A stretch of 64,000 nucleotides of DNA, from contig JBOIDF010000001.1 in the NCBI GenBank assembly GCA_050740455.1, positions 62,001 to 126,000 on the forward strand. Reading direction: 5' to 3'. The DNA comes from USCg-Taylor sp050740455 (GTDB lineage: Bacteria; Pseudomonadota; Gammaproteobacteria; JACCXJ01). This document shows, in pieces, positions 33,207 through 42,222 of this stretch (position 1 is its first letter; each line of letters opens with the position of its first letter). Under the pieces are notes generated by a model. It worked only from the letters and a program-made list of their open reading frames with translations. It ran no database searches and was not told the origin of the DNA. The position numbers were made by a program, and so were the translations under genes.

Positions 33207-33263
33207 GTCTAACTTCGGCATGCAGCCGACGGCCCGCGGCCGCGGCTGATGCCCGCGTTCAGT
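33207..33263 (+). other. attC-like recombination site 3
   Basis: R'' GTCTAAC (33207-33213) and R' GTTCAGT (33257-33263) enclose GGCATGCAGCCGACGGCC and GGCCGCGGCTGATGCC, which form a near-perfect stem with the unpaired extrahelical base typical of attC. This 57-bp size matches short canonical sites. R' has a non-consensus C. Confidence 0.68.
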
Positions 33264-33403
33264 GTCCGCTTTAGAATAAATCATCGTGCATGCACCAATG
33301 ACTCTTTTGAGTCCGGAAACCAAAATTCAAACTGAGACACTACCCCCTTTCCTACCTCTGGCCAGAACCGATGATTTTCGCTATCCTCTTGCACCCTTGA
33401 AGC

Positions 33404-33480
33404 AGGCGCGTAGCTCAGCTGGTTAGAGCACCACCTTGACATGGTGGGGGTCGTTGGTTCGAGTCCAATCGCGCCTACCA
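33404..33480 (+). tRNA. tRNA-Val (GAC)
   Basis: 77 bases with a 7-bp acceptor stem (AGGCGCG/CGCGCCT), a D arm (GCTCAGCTGGTTAGAGC), anticodon loop CTTGACA (anticodon GAC), a T arm with GGTTCGAGTCC and an encoded ACCA end. It lies between the cassette array and thrS. Confidence 0.96.
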
Positions 33481-33587
33481 CAACCTTTGATACTGCGGGG
33501 TGTTAAACGTCAATAATTTAAAATCTCCGAGAGTTCGGCGATGGAATCGCTAGAGCCAACCGAACGCGCAAGCGCCTAAATCGCCCC

Positions 33588-35516
33588 ATGCCCGCAGTCA
33601 CCCTCCCCGACGGGAGCCGCAAGGAATTTCCGCAACCGGTGTCCGTGGCCGACGTTGCCCAGGCGATCGGCCCCGGTCTCGCCCGCGCCGCCTTGGCCGG
33701 CAAGGTCGATGGACGTCTTGTGGACACCTCGTATGTCATCGACCGGGATTGTCAGGTCTCCGTCGTTAAAGCTACCGACCCCGAAGGGCTCGAGGTCCTG
33801 CGCCATAGCTGCGCGCACCTCCTGGCGCAAGCGGTCAAGAGCCTGTTTCCCAGCGCTCAGGTGACGATCGGTCCGGTAATTGACGATGGATTTTATTACG
33901 ACTTTGCCTACGAACGTGCCTTCACACCCGAGGATCTCGAGGCCATCGAGGCCAAGATGCGGGATCTCGCCAAGAGCGATTTCAAGGTGACTCGCTCCCT
34001 GCTGCCGCGCGACGAAGCCGTGGTGTTTTTTCGAAGCTTGGGGGAACACTACAAGGCCGAGATCATCGCCTCCATCCCCGACGGGGACGAGATCTCGCTC
34101 TACGGCCAGGGCGATTTCATTGATCTCTGCCGCGGTCCGCATGTCCCCAGCACCGGCAAGCTCAAGGCCTTCAAGCTCACCAAGGTAGCCGGCGCCTATT
34201 GGCGCGGGGATCCGCGTAACGAAATGCTGCAACGGATTTACGGCACCGCGTGGCCGGACCAACAGGCGCTCGATACCTATCTCCGGCGCCTGGAAGAGGC
34301 GGAGAAACGTGATCACCGGAAGATTGGCAAGCACTTGCACCTCTTTCATATGCAACCCGAGGCGCCGGGGATGGTGTTCTGGCACCCGAAGGGGTGGGCG
34401 ATCTATCAGACGATCCAAGCTTACATTCGCGAGAAACTGCACCGGCATGGTTACCAGGAAGTCCGGACCCCGGAGGTCGTGGATCGAAGCCTGTGGGAAC
34501 GATCCGGGCATTGGGATAAATTCCGCGAGGTCATGTTTACCACCAGCTCGGAGAACCGCGATTACGCGGTCAAGCCTATGAACTGCCCGTGCCATGTGCA
34601 GATCTTCAACCAGAGCCTGCGCAGCTACCGGGAGCTGCCGCTGCGGCTGGCCGAATTCGGTTCTTGCCATCGTAACGAGCCGTCGGGCACCTTGCACGGG
34701 CTGATGCGCGCGCGCCATTTCGTGCAAGACGACGCGCATATCTTCTGCACCGACGATCAGATCCAAGCGGAGGTCTCGGCCTTTATCGATCTGCTGTTCG
34801 AGGTGTATGGCGATTTCGGTTTTACCGACGTCATCGTGAAACTCTCCACGCGTCCCGCGGAGCGCGTCGGCAGCGACGCTGTCTGGGACAAGGCGGAGCA
34901 GGCGCTCGAAGTGGCGTTGAACGCCAAGCGTCTCGCGTGGGCGCTGCAACCGGGTGAAGGGGCTTTTTACGGTCCAAAGATTGAGTTCTCACTCACCGAT
35001 TGTATCGGGCGCGTCTGGCAATGCGGCACCATTCAGGTCGACTTTTCGATGCCGGAGCGTTTGGGCGCCCACTATGTCGCCGAGGACGGCGCGCGCCGCA
35101 CGCCCGTGATGCTGCACCGGGCGATCCTAGGCTCGTTGGAGCGTTTTATCGGGATCCTGATCGAGGAGCATGCCGGGGCCTTGCCATTATGGCTGGCGCC
35201 GCTACAAGCCGCGGTTCTCAACATCACCGATAGCCAAGCCGAGTACGCACAGCGGCTTGCGGAAACCCTTGTAACTCACGGATTTCGAGTGGTTCCTGAC
35301 TTGAGAAATGAAAAGATCGGCCTTAAAATCCGCGAGCACACCTTGCAGCGAGTGCCGTATATGATCATCGCCGGCGACCGAGAGATGCGGACAAACACCG
35401 TCTCGGTGCGCACACGCGCCGGTAAGGATTTGGGGACGATGAGCTTGATCGAGATGACTGAGCGCCTACAAACCGAGATCACGACGCGCGGCCGGAGTCA
35501 TCAGCGGGAGGATTGA
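33588..35516 (+). CDS. thrS: Threonyl-tRNA synthetase
   Basis: Class II synthetase of 642 residues charging tRNA-Thr. An N-terminal TGS domain (VTLPDGSRKEF) is followed by the editing domain (HSCAHLLAQAVK and the later CRGPHVP), the catalytic core with motif 2 and the zinc-site MNCPCHVQIF, and the anticodon-binding C-terminus. Length is typical. First gene of the thrS-infC-rpmI-rplT-pheST-ihfA run; the stop is three bases before the infC start. Confidence 0.97.
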   Translation: MPAVTLPDGSRKEFPQPVSVADVAQAIGPGLARAALAGKVDGRLVDTSYVIDRDCQVSVVKATDPEGLEVLRHSCAHLLAQAVKSLFPSAQVTIGPVIDDGFYYDFAYERAFTPEDLEAIEAKMRDLAKSDFKVTRSLLPRDEAVVFFRSLGEHYKAEIIASIPDGDEISLYGQGDFIDLCRGPHVPSTGKLKAFKLTKVAGAYWRGDPRNEMLQRIYGTAWPDQQALDTYLRRLEEAEKRDHRKIGKHLHLFHMQPEAPGMVFWHPKGWAIYQTIQAYIREKLHRHGYQEVRTPEVVDRSLWERSGHWDKFREVMFTTSSENRDYAVKPMNCPCHVQIFNQSLRSYRELPLRLAEFGSCHRNEPSGTLHGLMRARHFVQDDAHIFCTDDQIQAEVSAFIDLLFEVYGDFGFTDVIVKLSTRPAERVGSDAVWDKAEQALEVALNAKRLAWALQPGEGAFYGPKIEFSLTDCIGRVWQCGTIQVDFSMPERLGAHYVAEDGARRTPVMLHRAILGSLERFIGILIEEHAGALPLWLAPLQAAVLNITDSQAEYAQRLAETLVTHGFRVVPDLRNEKIGLKIREHTLQRVPYMIIAGDREMRTNTVSVRTRAGKDLGTMSLIEMTERLQTEITTRGRSHQRED

Positions 35517-35519
35517 GAT

Positions 35520-36032
35520 ATCGATAAGAAAAATCGGGTGAATGCTTCGATCAGCGCGCCACGCGTGCGCTTGATCGGGCCGGACGGGAATCAAGTCGGC
35601 GTTGTTTCACTGGCGGAGGCTCAGAAGTCTGCGGAGGAGAATAACCTAGACCTGGTAGAGATTGTCCCGACGGCGGACCCTCCCGTTTGCCGCGTGATGG
35701 ACTTCGGCAAGTTCCTGTTCGAGTTGAGTAAAAAGCGCCATGCCCAAAAACGCAAGCAGAAGCAGATTCAGGTCAAGGAAATCAAACTCCGGCCCGGCAC
35801 GGATGAAGGCGATTACCAGATCAAGCTCCGGAACATGCTCCGGTTTCTCGGCGAGGGGGACAAAGTCAAGGTCACGCTCCGGTTTCGGGGCCGGGAGATG
35901 GCGCACCAAGACCTGGGAGCGCAGATGCTGAAACGGGTCGAAGCGGATTTGGCCACGCATGCGGTCGTCGAGCAGTTCCCGCGTCTCGAGGGGCGGCAAA
36001 TGGTGATGGTGGTGTCGCCCAAACGCGCATGA
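35520..36032 (+). CDS. infC: Translation initiation factor IF-3 with AUC start
   Basis: Binds the 30S subunit and controls start-codon fidelity. The expected N-terminus DKKNRVNASISAPRVRLIG is encoded only if translation begins at ATC (35520), which has GGAGG eight bases upstream; a GTG at 35538 would remove six conserved residues. Rare start codons (AUU in E. coli) let IF-3 repress its own translation, so the same feedback is likely. The product is 170 residues with the linker KKRHAQKRKQKQIQ and C-terminal KVTLRFRGREMAH. It is coupled to thrS by a 3-bp gap. Confidence 0.93.
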   Translation: MDKKNRVNASISAPRVRLIGPDGNQVGVVSLAEAQKSAEENNLDLVEIVPTADPPVCRVMDFGKFLFELSKKRHAQKRKQKQIQVKEIKLRPGTDEGDYQIKLRNMLRFLGEGDKVKVTLRFRGREMAHQDLGAQMLKRVEADLATHAVVEQFPRLEGRQMVMVVSPKRA

Positions 36033-36062
36033 TTATAAGCACCGTCAGTTGAGGAGTAGGAA

Positions 36063-36260
36063 ATGCCAAAGTTAAAAACCAATCGAGGCGCGGCGAAACG
36101 CTTCAAACGTACCGCCTCGGGCCGGTTCAAGCACCGGCAGGCATACAAGAGCCATATCTTGACCAAGAAGAGCGCCAAGCGGAAACGGCAATTGTGCGGG
36201 TTGCTGATCATCGACGGTTCCGACCAACGCGCGATCACCAAAATGATGCCGTACTCCTAG
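36063..36260 (+). CDS. rpmI: Ribosomal protein bL35
   Basis: A 65-residue, strongly basic 50S subunit protein. It has the family start MPKLKTNRGAAKRFKRT and the typical AYKSHILTKKSAKRKRQL segment. GAGGAG lies about seven bases upstream of the ATG. It sits between infC and rplT in the conserved order, normally co-regulated by L20. Confidence 0.97.
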   Translation: MPKLKTNRGAAKRFKRTASGRFKHRQAYKSHILTKKSAKRKRQLCGLLIIDGSDQRAITKMMPYS

Positions 36261-36275
36261 GGAATGTAAGCTGCC

Positions 36276-36632
36276 ATGCCAAGAGTAAAACGTGGAGTCA
36301 CCGCGCGCGCAAGACACAAGAAGGTCCTCGCACAGGCGAAGGGCTATCGCGGCCGGCGCAAGAATGTCTACCGGATCGCCAAACAATGCGTCACCCGTGC
36401 CCAGCAATACGCCTATCGCGATCGGCGTCAGCGCAAACGTCAGTTCCGGGCCTTGTGGATCGTGCGCATCAATGCCGCGGCCCGGCAATATGGGCTGTCC
36501 TACAGCCGTTTGATGGACGGATTGCACAAGGCAGCCATCGAAATCGACCGCAAGATGCTCGCCCACCTCGCCGTCAGCGACCAGGCCGCGTTTGCCGAAA
36601 TCGCGGAGGCCGCCAAGGCGACCTCCGCTTGA
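36276..36632 (+). CDS. rplT: Ribosomal protein bL20
   Basis: A 118-residue basic protein needed for 50S assembly and, in E. coli, for repressing the rpmI-rplT mRNA. The N-terminus MPRVKRGVTARARHKKVL and the later YAYRDRRQRKRQFRALWI are diagnostic. It starts 15 bp after rpmI. An 87-bp gap before pheS holds no feature I can support. Confidence 0.97.
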   Translation: MPRVKRGVTARARHKKVLAQAKGYRGRRKNVYRIAKQCVTRAQQYAYRDRRQRKRQFRALWIVRINAAARQYGLSYSRLMDGLHKAAIEIDRKMLAHLAVSDQAAFAEIAEAAKATSA

Positions 36633-36719
36633 GGGCACTGCCGGCCAGTTAGTTTTTATAACGAGTAGCGCGGGGGACGGGGTTGGCCTTTCCTCTGTTT
36701 CTATCGGTACGTTTCACCC

Positions 36720-37739
36720 ATGCTCAACGTCGCAGAGGTCATCGCGCAAGCCGAGCGTTCGATCGCCGCGGCGCAAGACCTAAGCACCTTGGACGAGGTG
36801 CGCATCAGCCTACTCGGCAAGAAGGGCGTTCTGACGGCCTTATTGAAGCAATTGGGCGCCTTACCGCCCGCGCAGCGCCCGGCGGCGGGAAAGGCGATCA
36901 ATGATGCCAAGGAAGCGGTCACCGGGGCCATCGCGAAACGCCAGGCGGTGTTGTACCAAGAGCACCTGGTCCGTTCGCTCGAGGCCGAGCGCATCGATGT
37001 AACCTTGCCCGGACGCGGGCAGCGCCCGGGTGGGCTGCATCCGGTCACCCGCACCTTGCAACGCATCGAATCGCTCTTGACCCAAATCGGTTTTGAGGCC
37101 GTCGAGGGCCCCGAGATCGAATCCGACTTTTATAATTTCGAGGCGCTCAATATCCCGCTCGAGCATCCCGCCCGGACGACGATGGATACGTTTTATTTCG
37201 ATGAGCACACCGTACTCCGCACCCACACCTCACCGGTGCAGATCCGGGTCATGGAAGCGCGCAAGCCGCCCCTGCGGGTCATCGCGCCGGGGCGGGTATA
37301 CCGCCGCGATTCCGACTTGACACACACGCCTATGTTTCATCAGGTCGAGGGCCTGATGGTCGATGTGGACGTAAGTTTCGCGCACCTCAAGGGGATCTTG
37401 CAGGATTTGATGCGCAATTTTTTTGAGCAAGACAACTTGCGGTTGCGTTTTCGGCCTTCCTATTTCCCGTTCACCGAGCCTTCGGCGGAGGTTGATATCC
37501 AGTGTGTGATGTGCCGGGGAAGCGGCTGCCGCGTGTGCGGGCAGGGCGGGTGGTTGGAGGTGCTCGGGTGTGGGATGGTACACCCGCGGGTATTCGAACA
37601 TGCCGGTATCGATAACGAAGCCTACACGGGCTTCGCCTTCGGCTTGGGGGTCGAGCGGCTGGCGATGCTGCGCTACGGCGTCAGCGATCTACGGATGTTC
37701 TTCGAGAACGATACCCGGTTCCTGACACAGTTTCGATAA
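36720..37739 (+). CDS. pheS: Phenylalanyl-tRNA synthetase alpha subunit
   Basis: Catalytic subunit of the alpha2-beta2 PheRS, 339 residues. An N-terminal coiled coil precedes the class II core with motif 2 (RVYRRDSDLTHTPMFHQVEG) and motif 3 (GFAFGLGVERLAMLRYG). Nineteen bases separate it from pheT. No clear Phe-rich attenuator peptide could be established upstream. Confidence 0.97.
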   Translation: MLNVAEVIAQAERSIAAAQDLSTLDEVRISLLGKKGVLTALLKQLGALPPAQRPAAGKAINDAKEAVTGAIAKRQAVLYQEHLVRSLEAERIDVTLPGRGQRPGGLHPVTRTLQRIESLLTQIGFEAVEGPEIESDFYNFEALNIPLEHPARTTMDTFYFDEHTVLRTHTSPVQIRVMEARKPPLRVIAPGRVYRRDSDLTHTPMFHQVEGLMVDVDVSFAHLKGILQDLMRNFFEQDNLRLRFRPSYFPFTEPSAEVDIQCVMCRGSGCRVCGQGGWLEVLGCGMVHPRVFEHAGIDNEAYTGFAFGLGVERLAMLRYGVSDLRMFFENDTRFLTQFR

Positions 37740-37758
37740 CCGGCCCTGGGACCATAGC

Positions 37759-40140
37759 ATGCGTGTGAGCGAAGCCTGGCTCAGGGAGTGGGTCAATCCG
37801 CCGGTGGCGACGGCGGAACTGGCGGAACGCCTTACCCTGGCGGGGTTCGAGGTCGACTCGGTGGAGCCGGTAGCGAAGGAGTTCCGGGATGTCGTTGCGG
37901 CCGAGATCGAAGCGCTGCACCCGCACCCGACGCTTGCGCACCTGCGCGTCTGCGCCGTGAGCTACGGAGAACACACGCCGGCCGTGGTCGTCTGTGGCGC
38001 CACCAACATTCGCACCGGCATGCGTGTCCCTCTCGCCCGCATGGGCGCGGATCTGCCCGGGGGTGAGATCATCGAACGGGCATCCTTCGAGGGGGTGATT
38101 TCAGAGGGCATGCTCTGCTCAGCGAACGAGCTCGGATTGGCCGGGATCGGCGAGGGTATCCTGGAGCTTCCGCTCACGCTACCCGTCGGAGCGGATGTTT
38201 GGGAGGCATTAGCACTCGCGGACCGGGCGCTCGAGGTGGCTCTTACCCCCAATCGGGGTGACTGCCTGGGGGTGGCCGGGCTCGCCCGCGAGATCGGCGT
38301 TCTTTATGGCTGCCCTATCCATGGCCTCGCGCCCCATCGGGTCGCGGTCGGAATCGATGAGGTTTGGCCGCTTACGATCGCCGCCCCGGAAGCCTGTCCG
38401 CATTACGCCGGCCGGGTGGTGCGCGGGATCGATCCACGGGCCGAGACGCCGCTCTGGATGCGCGAACGCTTGCGCCGCAGCGGTCTACGCAGCATTAGTT
38501 CGGTCGTCGATGTCACCAATTTCGTGATGCTGGAGCTCGGACAGCCGATGCACGCCTTCGACCTCGAGAAACTCCAAGAACCCATCGTCGTGTGCTTTAG
38601 CCATCCGGGTGAGCGGCTCGCGCTCCTCGACGGACAGACGCTGGAGCTGGATGCGGACACCTTGGTGATCGCGGATGCCAAGCGACCGGTGGCTCTGGCC
38701 GGGATCATGGGCGGGGTGGAGACGGCGGTCACCGCGGCGACCCGCGCCGTGTTTCTGGAAAGCGCCTTTTTCACACCGGCGAGCGTGGCCGGCAAGGCGC
38801 GCCGCTACCATCTGCAAACCGATTCCTCACACCGCTTCGAGCGCGGCGTCGATTTTGATCTCCAAGTCCGGGCCCTCGAGCGCGCGAGCGAGCTTTTGGT
38901 GGCGATCTGCGGCGGCCAGCCGGGCCCCGTGGTGGAGCGTCTCTACGCGGAACATCTTCCCCAGCGCCAGGTGATAAAATTACGGGCCAGCCGCATCGCG
39001 CGGGTTTTGGGAACGGAGGTCGCGGCGGCGGAAGTGGAAACTATCCTGACTCGCCTGGGGGTGCGGGTGAGCGGCGGGGATGGCGTTTGGGACTGCGTTC
39101 CGCCTTCCTTCCGCTTCGATCTGGCCATCGAGGCCGATCTCATCGAGGAAGTGGCGCGCATCCGGGGCTACGAGACCATCCCCGGACAACCGCCGCGGCA
39201 GCGTATGAGCATGCGCGGGCGTCCAGAGGCCCAGATCGATCTCGGGCGCATTCGCCAGGTCTTGGTCGAGCGCGGCTATCAGGAGGCGATTACCTATAGT
39301 TTCGTGGATCCCGCTGTGCAGGCGCGCCTCACACCCGATCTCGAACCCGTGGCGCTAGCGAATCCGATCGCGAGCGATATGGCGGTCATGCGGACGAGCC
39401 TCTGGGCCGGGCTTCTGCAGGCGCTCAAGTACAACCAGAACCGTCAATGCGACCGCGTGCGTTTGTTCGAGAGCGGGCTCATCTTCGTCCGCGGACAAGG
39501 CGGGGTCGACCAGCGGCCGATGTTGGGGGGCGTACTCTGGGGTTTGCAAAATCCGGAGCAATGGGCCGAGCCCAAGCGGGGAGCAGATTTTTTCGATCTT
39601 AAAGGCGATGTCGAGGCTCTCTTGGCGCTCCGCGGCGAGACGCCCGAAGGTCTTTCTTATCAACCCAGTGAGCACCCCGCGTTACATCCATTCCATGCGA
39701 GCAGGGTTCACAAAGGGAACCAATCGCTCGGCACTTTCGGTGCCCTGCACCCCGGGCTGGCGGCGGCCCTCGGGCTGGAACAAACGGTATTTCTCTTCGA
39801 GCTGGAGTTAAATCTTCTCACCCAAGGTTCGGTCTCACGATTCAGCCCCATCTCGAAGTTACCGATGGTTAGGCGCGATATTAGCCTGTTGGTGGACCGC
39901 GGCGTCGCGGCCGCCGAGCTGATACGGTGCGTCGCGGAAACAGCGCCAAATGGGCTAAAGGACTTACAGTTGTTTGATTTATATCAGGGCGAAGGTATTG
40001 ATCCGAAGAAAAAAAGTATTGCCTTGGGCTTGATCTTTCAAGGGACTTCAAGCACTCTAATAGACGCTGAAGTCGATCAGACGGTAGAGCGGGTCCTAAA
40101 GCGGTTGCGGGAACGATTCGAGGTCACATTGCGGAGTTAA
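37759..40140 (+). CDS. pheT: Phenylalanyl-tRNA synthetase beta subunit
   Basis: A 793-residue partner of PheS that binds tRNA-Phe and edits mischarged tyrosine. Domain order is normal: tRNA-binding OB fold (about 40-150), B3/B4 editing domain, B5, the inactive synthetase-like core, and a C-terminal ferredoxin-like anticodon domain (FSPISKLPMVRRDISLLVD...). The ihfA gene follows as in other gammaproteobacteria. Confidence 0.97.
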   Translation: MRVSEAWLREWVNPPVATAELAERLTLAGFEVDSVEPVAKEFRDVVAAEIEALHPHPTLAHLRVCAVSYGEHTPAVVVCGATNIRTGMRVPLARMGADLPGGEIIERASFEGVISEGMLCSANELGLAGIGEGILELPLTLPVGADVWEALALADRALEVALTPNRGDCLGVAGLAREIGVLYGCPIHGLAPHRVAVGIDEVWPLTIAAPEACPHYAGRVVRGIDPRAETPLWMRERLRRSGLRSISSVVDVTNFVMLELGQPMHAFDLEKLQEPIVVCFSHPGERLALLDGQTLELDADTLVIADAKRPVALAGIMGGVETAVTAATRAVFLESAFFTPASVAGKARRYHLQTDSSHRFERGVDFDLQVRALERASELLVAICGGQPGPVVERLYAEHLPQRQVIKLRASRIARVLGTEVAAAEVETILTRLGVRVSGGDGVWDCVPPSFRFDLAIEADLIEEVARIRGYETIPGQPPRQRMSMRGRPEAQIDLGRIRQVLVERGYQEAITYSFVDPAVQARLTPDLEPVALANPIASDMAVMRTSLWAGLLQALKYNQNRQCDRVRLFESGLIFVRGQGGVDQRPMLGGVLWGLQNPEQWAEPKRGADFFDLKGDVEALLALRGETPEGLSYQPSEHPALHPFHASRVHKGNQSLGTFGALHPGLAAALGLEQTVFLFELELNLLTQGSVSRFSPISKLPMVRRDISLLVDRGVAAAELIRCVAETAPNGLKDLQLFDLYQGEGIDPKKKSIALGLIFQGTSSTLIDAEVDQTVERVLKRLRERFEVTLRS

Positions 40141-40192
40141 GCGCTAGTCCTAGCGCGAGGGGTAGTTTGCAGTGTCTAACGAGGAAAAGGAT

Positions 40193-40501
40193 ATGAACAC
40201 GGCGCTGACCAAGGCTGGGATGGCGGTCAAACTTTACGAAGAGGTTGGCTTGAATAAGCGTGAGGCCAAAGAGCTGGTGGAACAATTCTTCGAGGAGGTT
40301 CGGGCGGCGTTAGAGAGCGGGCGGCAGGTCAAGCTTTCCGGGTTTGGAAATTTCGACCTCAGAAAGAAAAACCGGCGCCCCGGCCGCAATCCGAAAACCG
40401 GAGAGGCGATACCTATCAGCGCTCGCCGGGTGGTGACCTTCCGGCCAGGACAGAAATTAAAGGCGAGAGTAGAAGCGTATGCTGGAAGCATCGAACAATA
40501 A
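40193..40501 (+). CDS. ihfA: Integration host factor alpha subunit
   Basis: DNA-bending nucleoid protein, about 102 residues. LTKAGMAVKLYEEVGLNKREAK is replaced in full by the family helices, then GFGNFDLRKKNRRPGRNPKT forms the DNA-minor-groove arm and ends with the RPG type turn. The ATG at 40193 has GAGG about eleven bases upstream; a GTG at 40172 would add seven residues. It overlaps the next gene by 23 bp. IHF is used by phage integration, replication and many sigma-54 promoters. Confidence 0.95.
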   Translation: MNTALTKAGMAVKLYEEVGLNKREAKELVEQFFEEVRAALESGRQVKLSGFGNFDLRKKNRRPGRNPKTGEAIPISARRVVTFRPGQKLKARVEAYAGSIEQ

Positions 40502-40835
40502 CGAACTGCCCGCGATCCCGGGAAAGCGCTATTTCACCATCGGTGAAGTGAGCGATCTGTGCGCGGTAAAACCCCATGTACTGCGCTATTGGGAACAAGA
40601 ATTTCCGCACTTGAAACCGATCAAGCGCCGCGGCAATCGGCGTTATTATCAGCGGCAGGATGTAATCCTGATCCGGCAGATCCGCAGCCTCCTGTATGAA
40701 CAAGGGTTTACCATCGGCGGGGCGCGGCAGCGGCTCTCGGGGAACGAAGTGAAAGCCGATTCGAGCGTGAGCCAACAAATCATCCGGCAGTTGCGCGTCG
40801 AGCTCGAGCAAGTGCTCGATATCCTGCGACGGTGA
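40479..40835 (+). CDS. MerR-family regulator following ihfA
   Basis: A 118-residue regulator with the MerR winged helix (FTIGEVSDLCAVKPHVLRYW, then EFPHLKP and a basic RRGNRRYY wing) and a short coiled coil. It has no cysteine cluster for metal sensing. A gene of this type after ihfA is widely conserved in gammaproteobacteria but its targets are unknown. It overlaps ihfA, so it belongs to the same transcript. It is unrelated to the mercury MerR genes except by fold. Confidence 0.88.
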   Translation: MLEASNNNELPAIPGKRYFTIGEVSDLCAVKPHVLRYWEQEFPHLKPIKRRGNRRYYQRQDVILIRQIRSLLYEQGFTIGGARQRLSGNEVKADSSVSQQIIRQLRVELEQVLDILRR

Positions 40836-40869
40836 TGGGCAGCGCGCCGGCGGCGGGGTACAATCCCTC

Positions 40870-40950
<81 letters not shown>

Positions 40951-40972
40951 TCCCTTCGAATTACCCGTACCG

Positions 40973-42196
40973 GTGAGAAACGAATCGATTAAGAAGGTCG
41001 TGTTGGCCTATTCCGGCGGGCTCGATACCTCCGTGATTTTAAAGTGGCTGCAGGAGACCTACCGCTGTGAAGTGGTGACTTTTACGGCCGACATCGGCCA
41101 GGGCGAAGAGCTCGCGCCCGCCCGCGTGAAGGCGCAAGCCCTCGGCGTGAAGGAGATCTATATTGATGATCTCAAGGAAGAATTCGCGCGTGACTTTGTG
41201 TTTCCGATGTTCCGCGCGAACGCGATTTACGAGGGCGAGTACCTGCTTGGGACCTCGATCGCTCGCCCGCTCATCGCTAAGCGCCTGGTCGAGATCGCGC
41301 GCGAGACCGGGGCAGACGCCGTCTCTCACGGCGCCACCGGGAAGGGCAATGATCAGGTACGCTTCGAGCTTGGTGCCTATGCGCTCGAGCCCGATATCAA
41401 GATCATCGCGCCGTGGCGCGAGTGGGACCTTGCCTCGCGCGCGCAACTGCTCGCCTATGCCGAGCGGCAGGGCATACCCATCGAGCGAACGATCGCCAGC
41501 AAAGCGCCCTATTCCATGGATGCGAACCTCTTGCACATCTCCTACGAGGGCGGCGGGCTCGAAGATCCCTGGGTCGAGCCTGATCCTTCCATGTGGCGTT
41601 GGACGAAATCGCCCGAGGCCGCCGCCGGCCAGCCGCGTTACGTCGAGCTTCGCTTCGAACGCGGCGACGTTGTGGCCATCGATGGCACCGGCCTGTCGCC
41701 GGCGGCGCTGCTCGCGACGCTGAATCGCTTAGGCGGCGAGCATGGGATCGGGCGGCTCGATATCGTCGAGAACCGCTACGTCGGCATGAAGTCACGCGGG
41801 TGCTACGAGACGCCGGGCGGGACAATCTTGCTCAAGGCGCACCGCGCGATCGAATCGCTCACGCTCGACCGCGAGGTGGCCCATCTTAAGGACGATCTCA
41901 TGCCCCGCTATGCCGCGCTGATCTACAACGGCTATTGGTGGAGCCCCGAGCGCCGTATGTTGCAGAAATTGATTGACGCCGCGCAGGCGCACGTGAACGG
42001 CGCCGTGCGTTTAAAGCTGTATAAAGGCACGGTCATGGTGGCGGGCCGCAAATCCGACACGGACAGTCTCTTCGACAGCGCTATTGCGACCTTCGAAGAC
42101 GATGCCGGAGCCTATGATCAAAAAGACGCCGGTGGTTTCATAAAATTAAATGCACTTCGGATGCGTATAGCAGGACAACGTTCGAAAACCACGTAA
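40973..42196 (+). CDS. argG: Argininosuccinate synthase
   Basis: Joins citrulline and aspartate with ATP in arginine synthesis; 407 residues. The ATP-binding P-loop VVLAYSGGLDTSVILKW and the GATGKGNDQVRFE segment are diagnostic. The GTG at 40973 is the first start after tRNA-Pro; the longer frame runs into the tRNA and is rejected. The gene is apparently monocistronic between the tRNA and a small membrane-protein gene. Confidence 0.96.
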   Translation: MRNESIKKVVLAYSGGLDTSVILKWLQETYRCEVVTFTADIGQGEELAPARVKAQALGVKEIYIDDLKEEFARDFVFPMFRANAIYEGEYLLGTSIARPLIAKRLVEIARETGADAVSHGATGKGNDQVRFELGAYALEPDIKIIAPWREWDLASRAQLLAYAERQGIPIERTIASKAPYSMDANLLHISYEGGGLEDPWVEPDPSMWRWTKSPEAAAGQPRYVELRFERGDVVAIDGTGLSPAALLATLNRLGGEHGIGRLDIVENRYVGMKSRGCYETPGGTILLKAHRAIESLTLDREVAHLKDDLMPRYAALIYNGYWWSPERRMLQKLIDAAQAHVNGAVRLKLYKGTVMVAGRKSDTDSLFDSAIATFEDDAGAYDQKDAGGFIKLNALRMRIAGQRSKTT

Positions 42197-42222
42197 ACCT
42201 TTTCACTCAGGATGGTACCCCT

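Larger units (their letters stand above)
31104..33263 (+). mobile_element. Putative integron cassette array lacking an integrase
   Basis: Three attC-like sites (31661-31747, 31934-32006, 33207-33263) follow, in order, a toxin-antitoxin pair, a gene-less stretch and a RelA/SpoT-type gene. A core-like GTTGGGC at 31104-31110 lies just before the first cassette, immediately upstream of its ribosome-binding site. All genes face the same way, stop shortly before an attC, and start just after one, as in integrons. No integrase gene is in the window, so this fits a cluster of attC sites lacking an integrase. The R-box pairs match the consensus imperfectly in two sites. Confidence 0.65.

Noticed and set aside
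36633..36719. Possible Phe-rich leader peptide for pheST attenuation
   Set aside because: A TTG-started frame has three Phe in eleven codons but runs far into pheS, and no terminator/antiterminator hairpins are visible.
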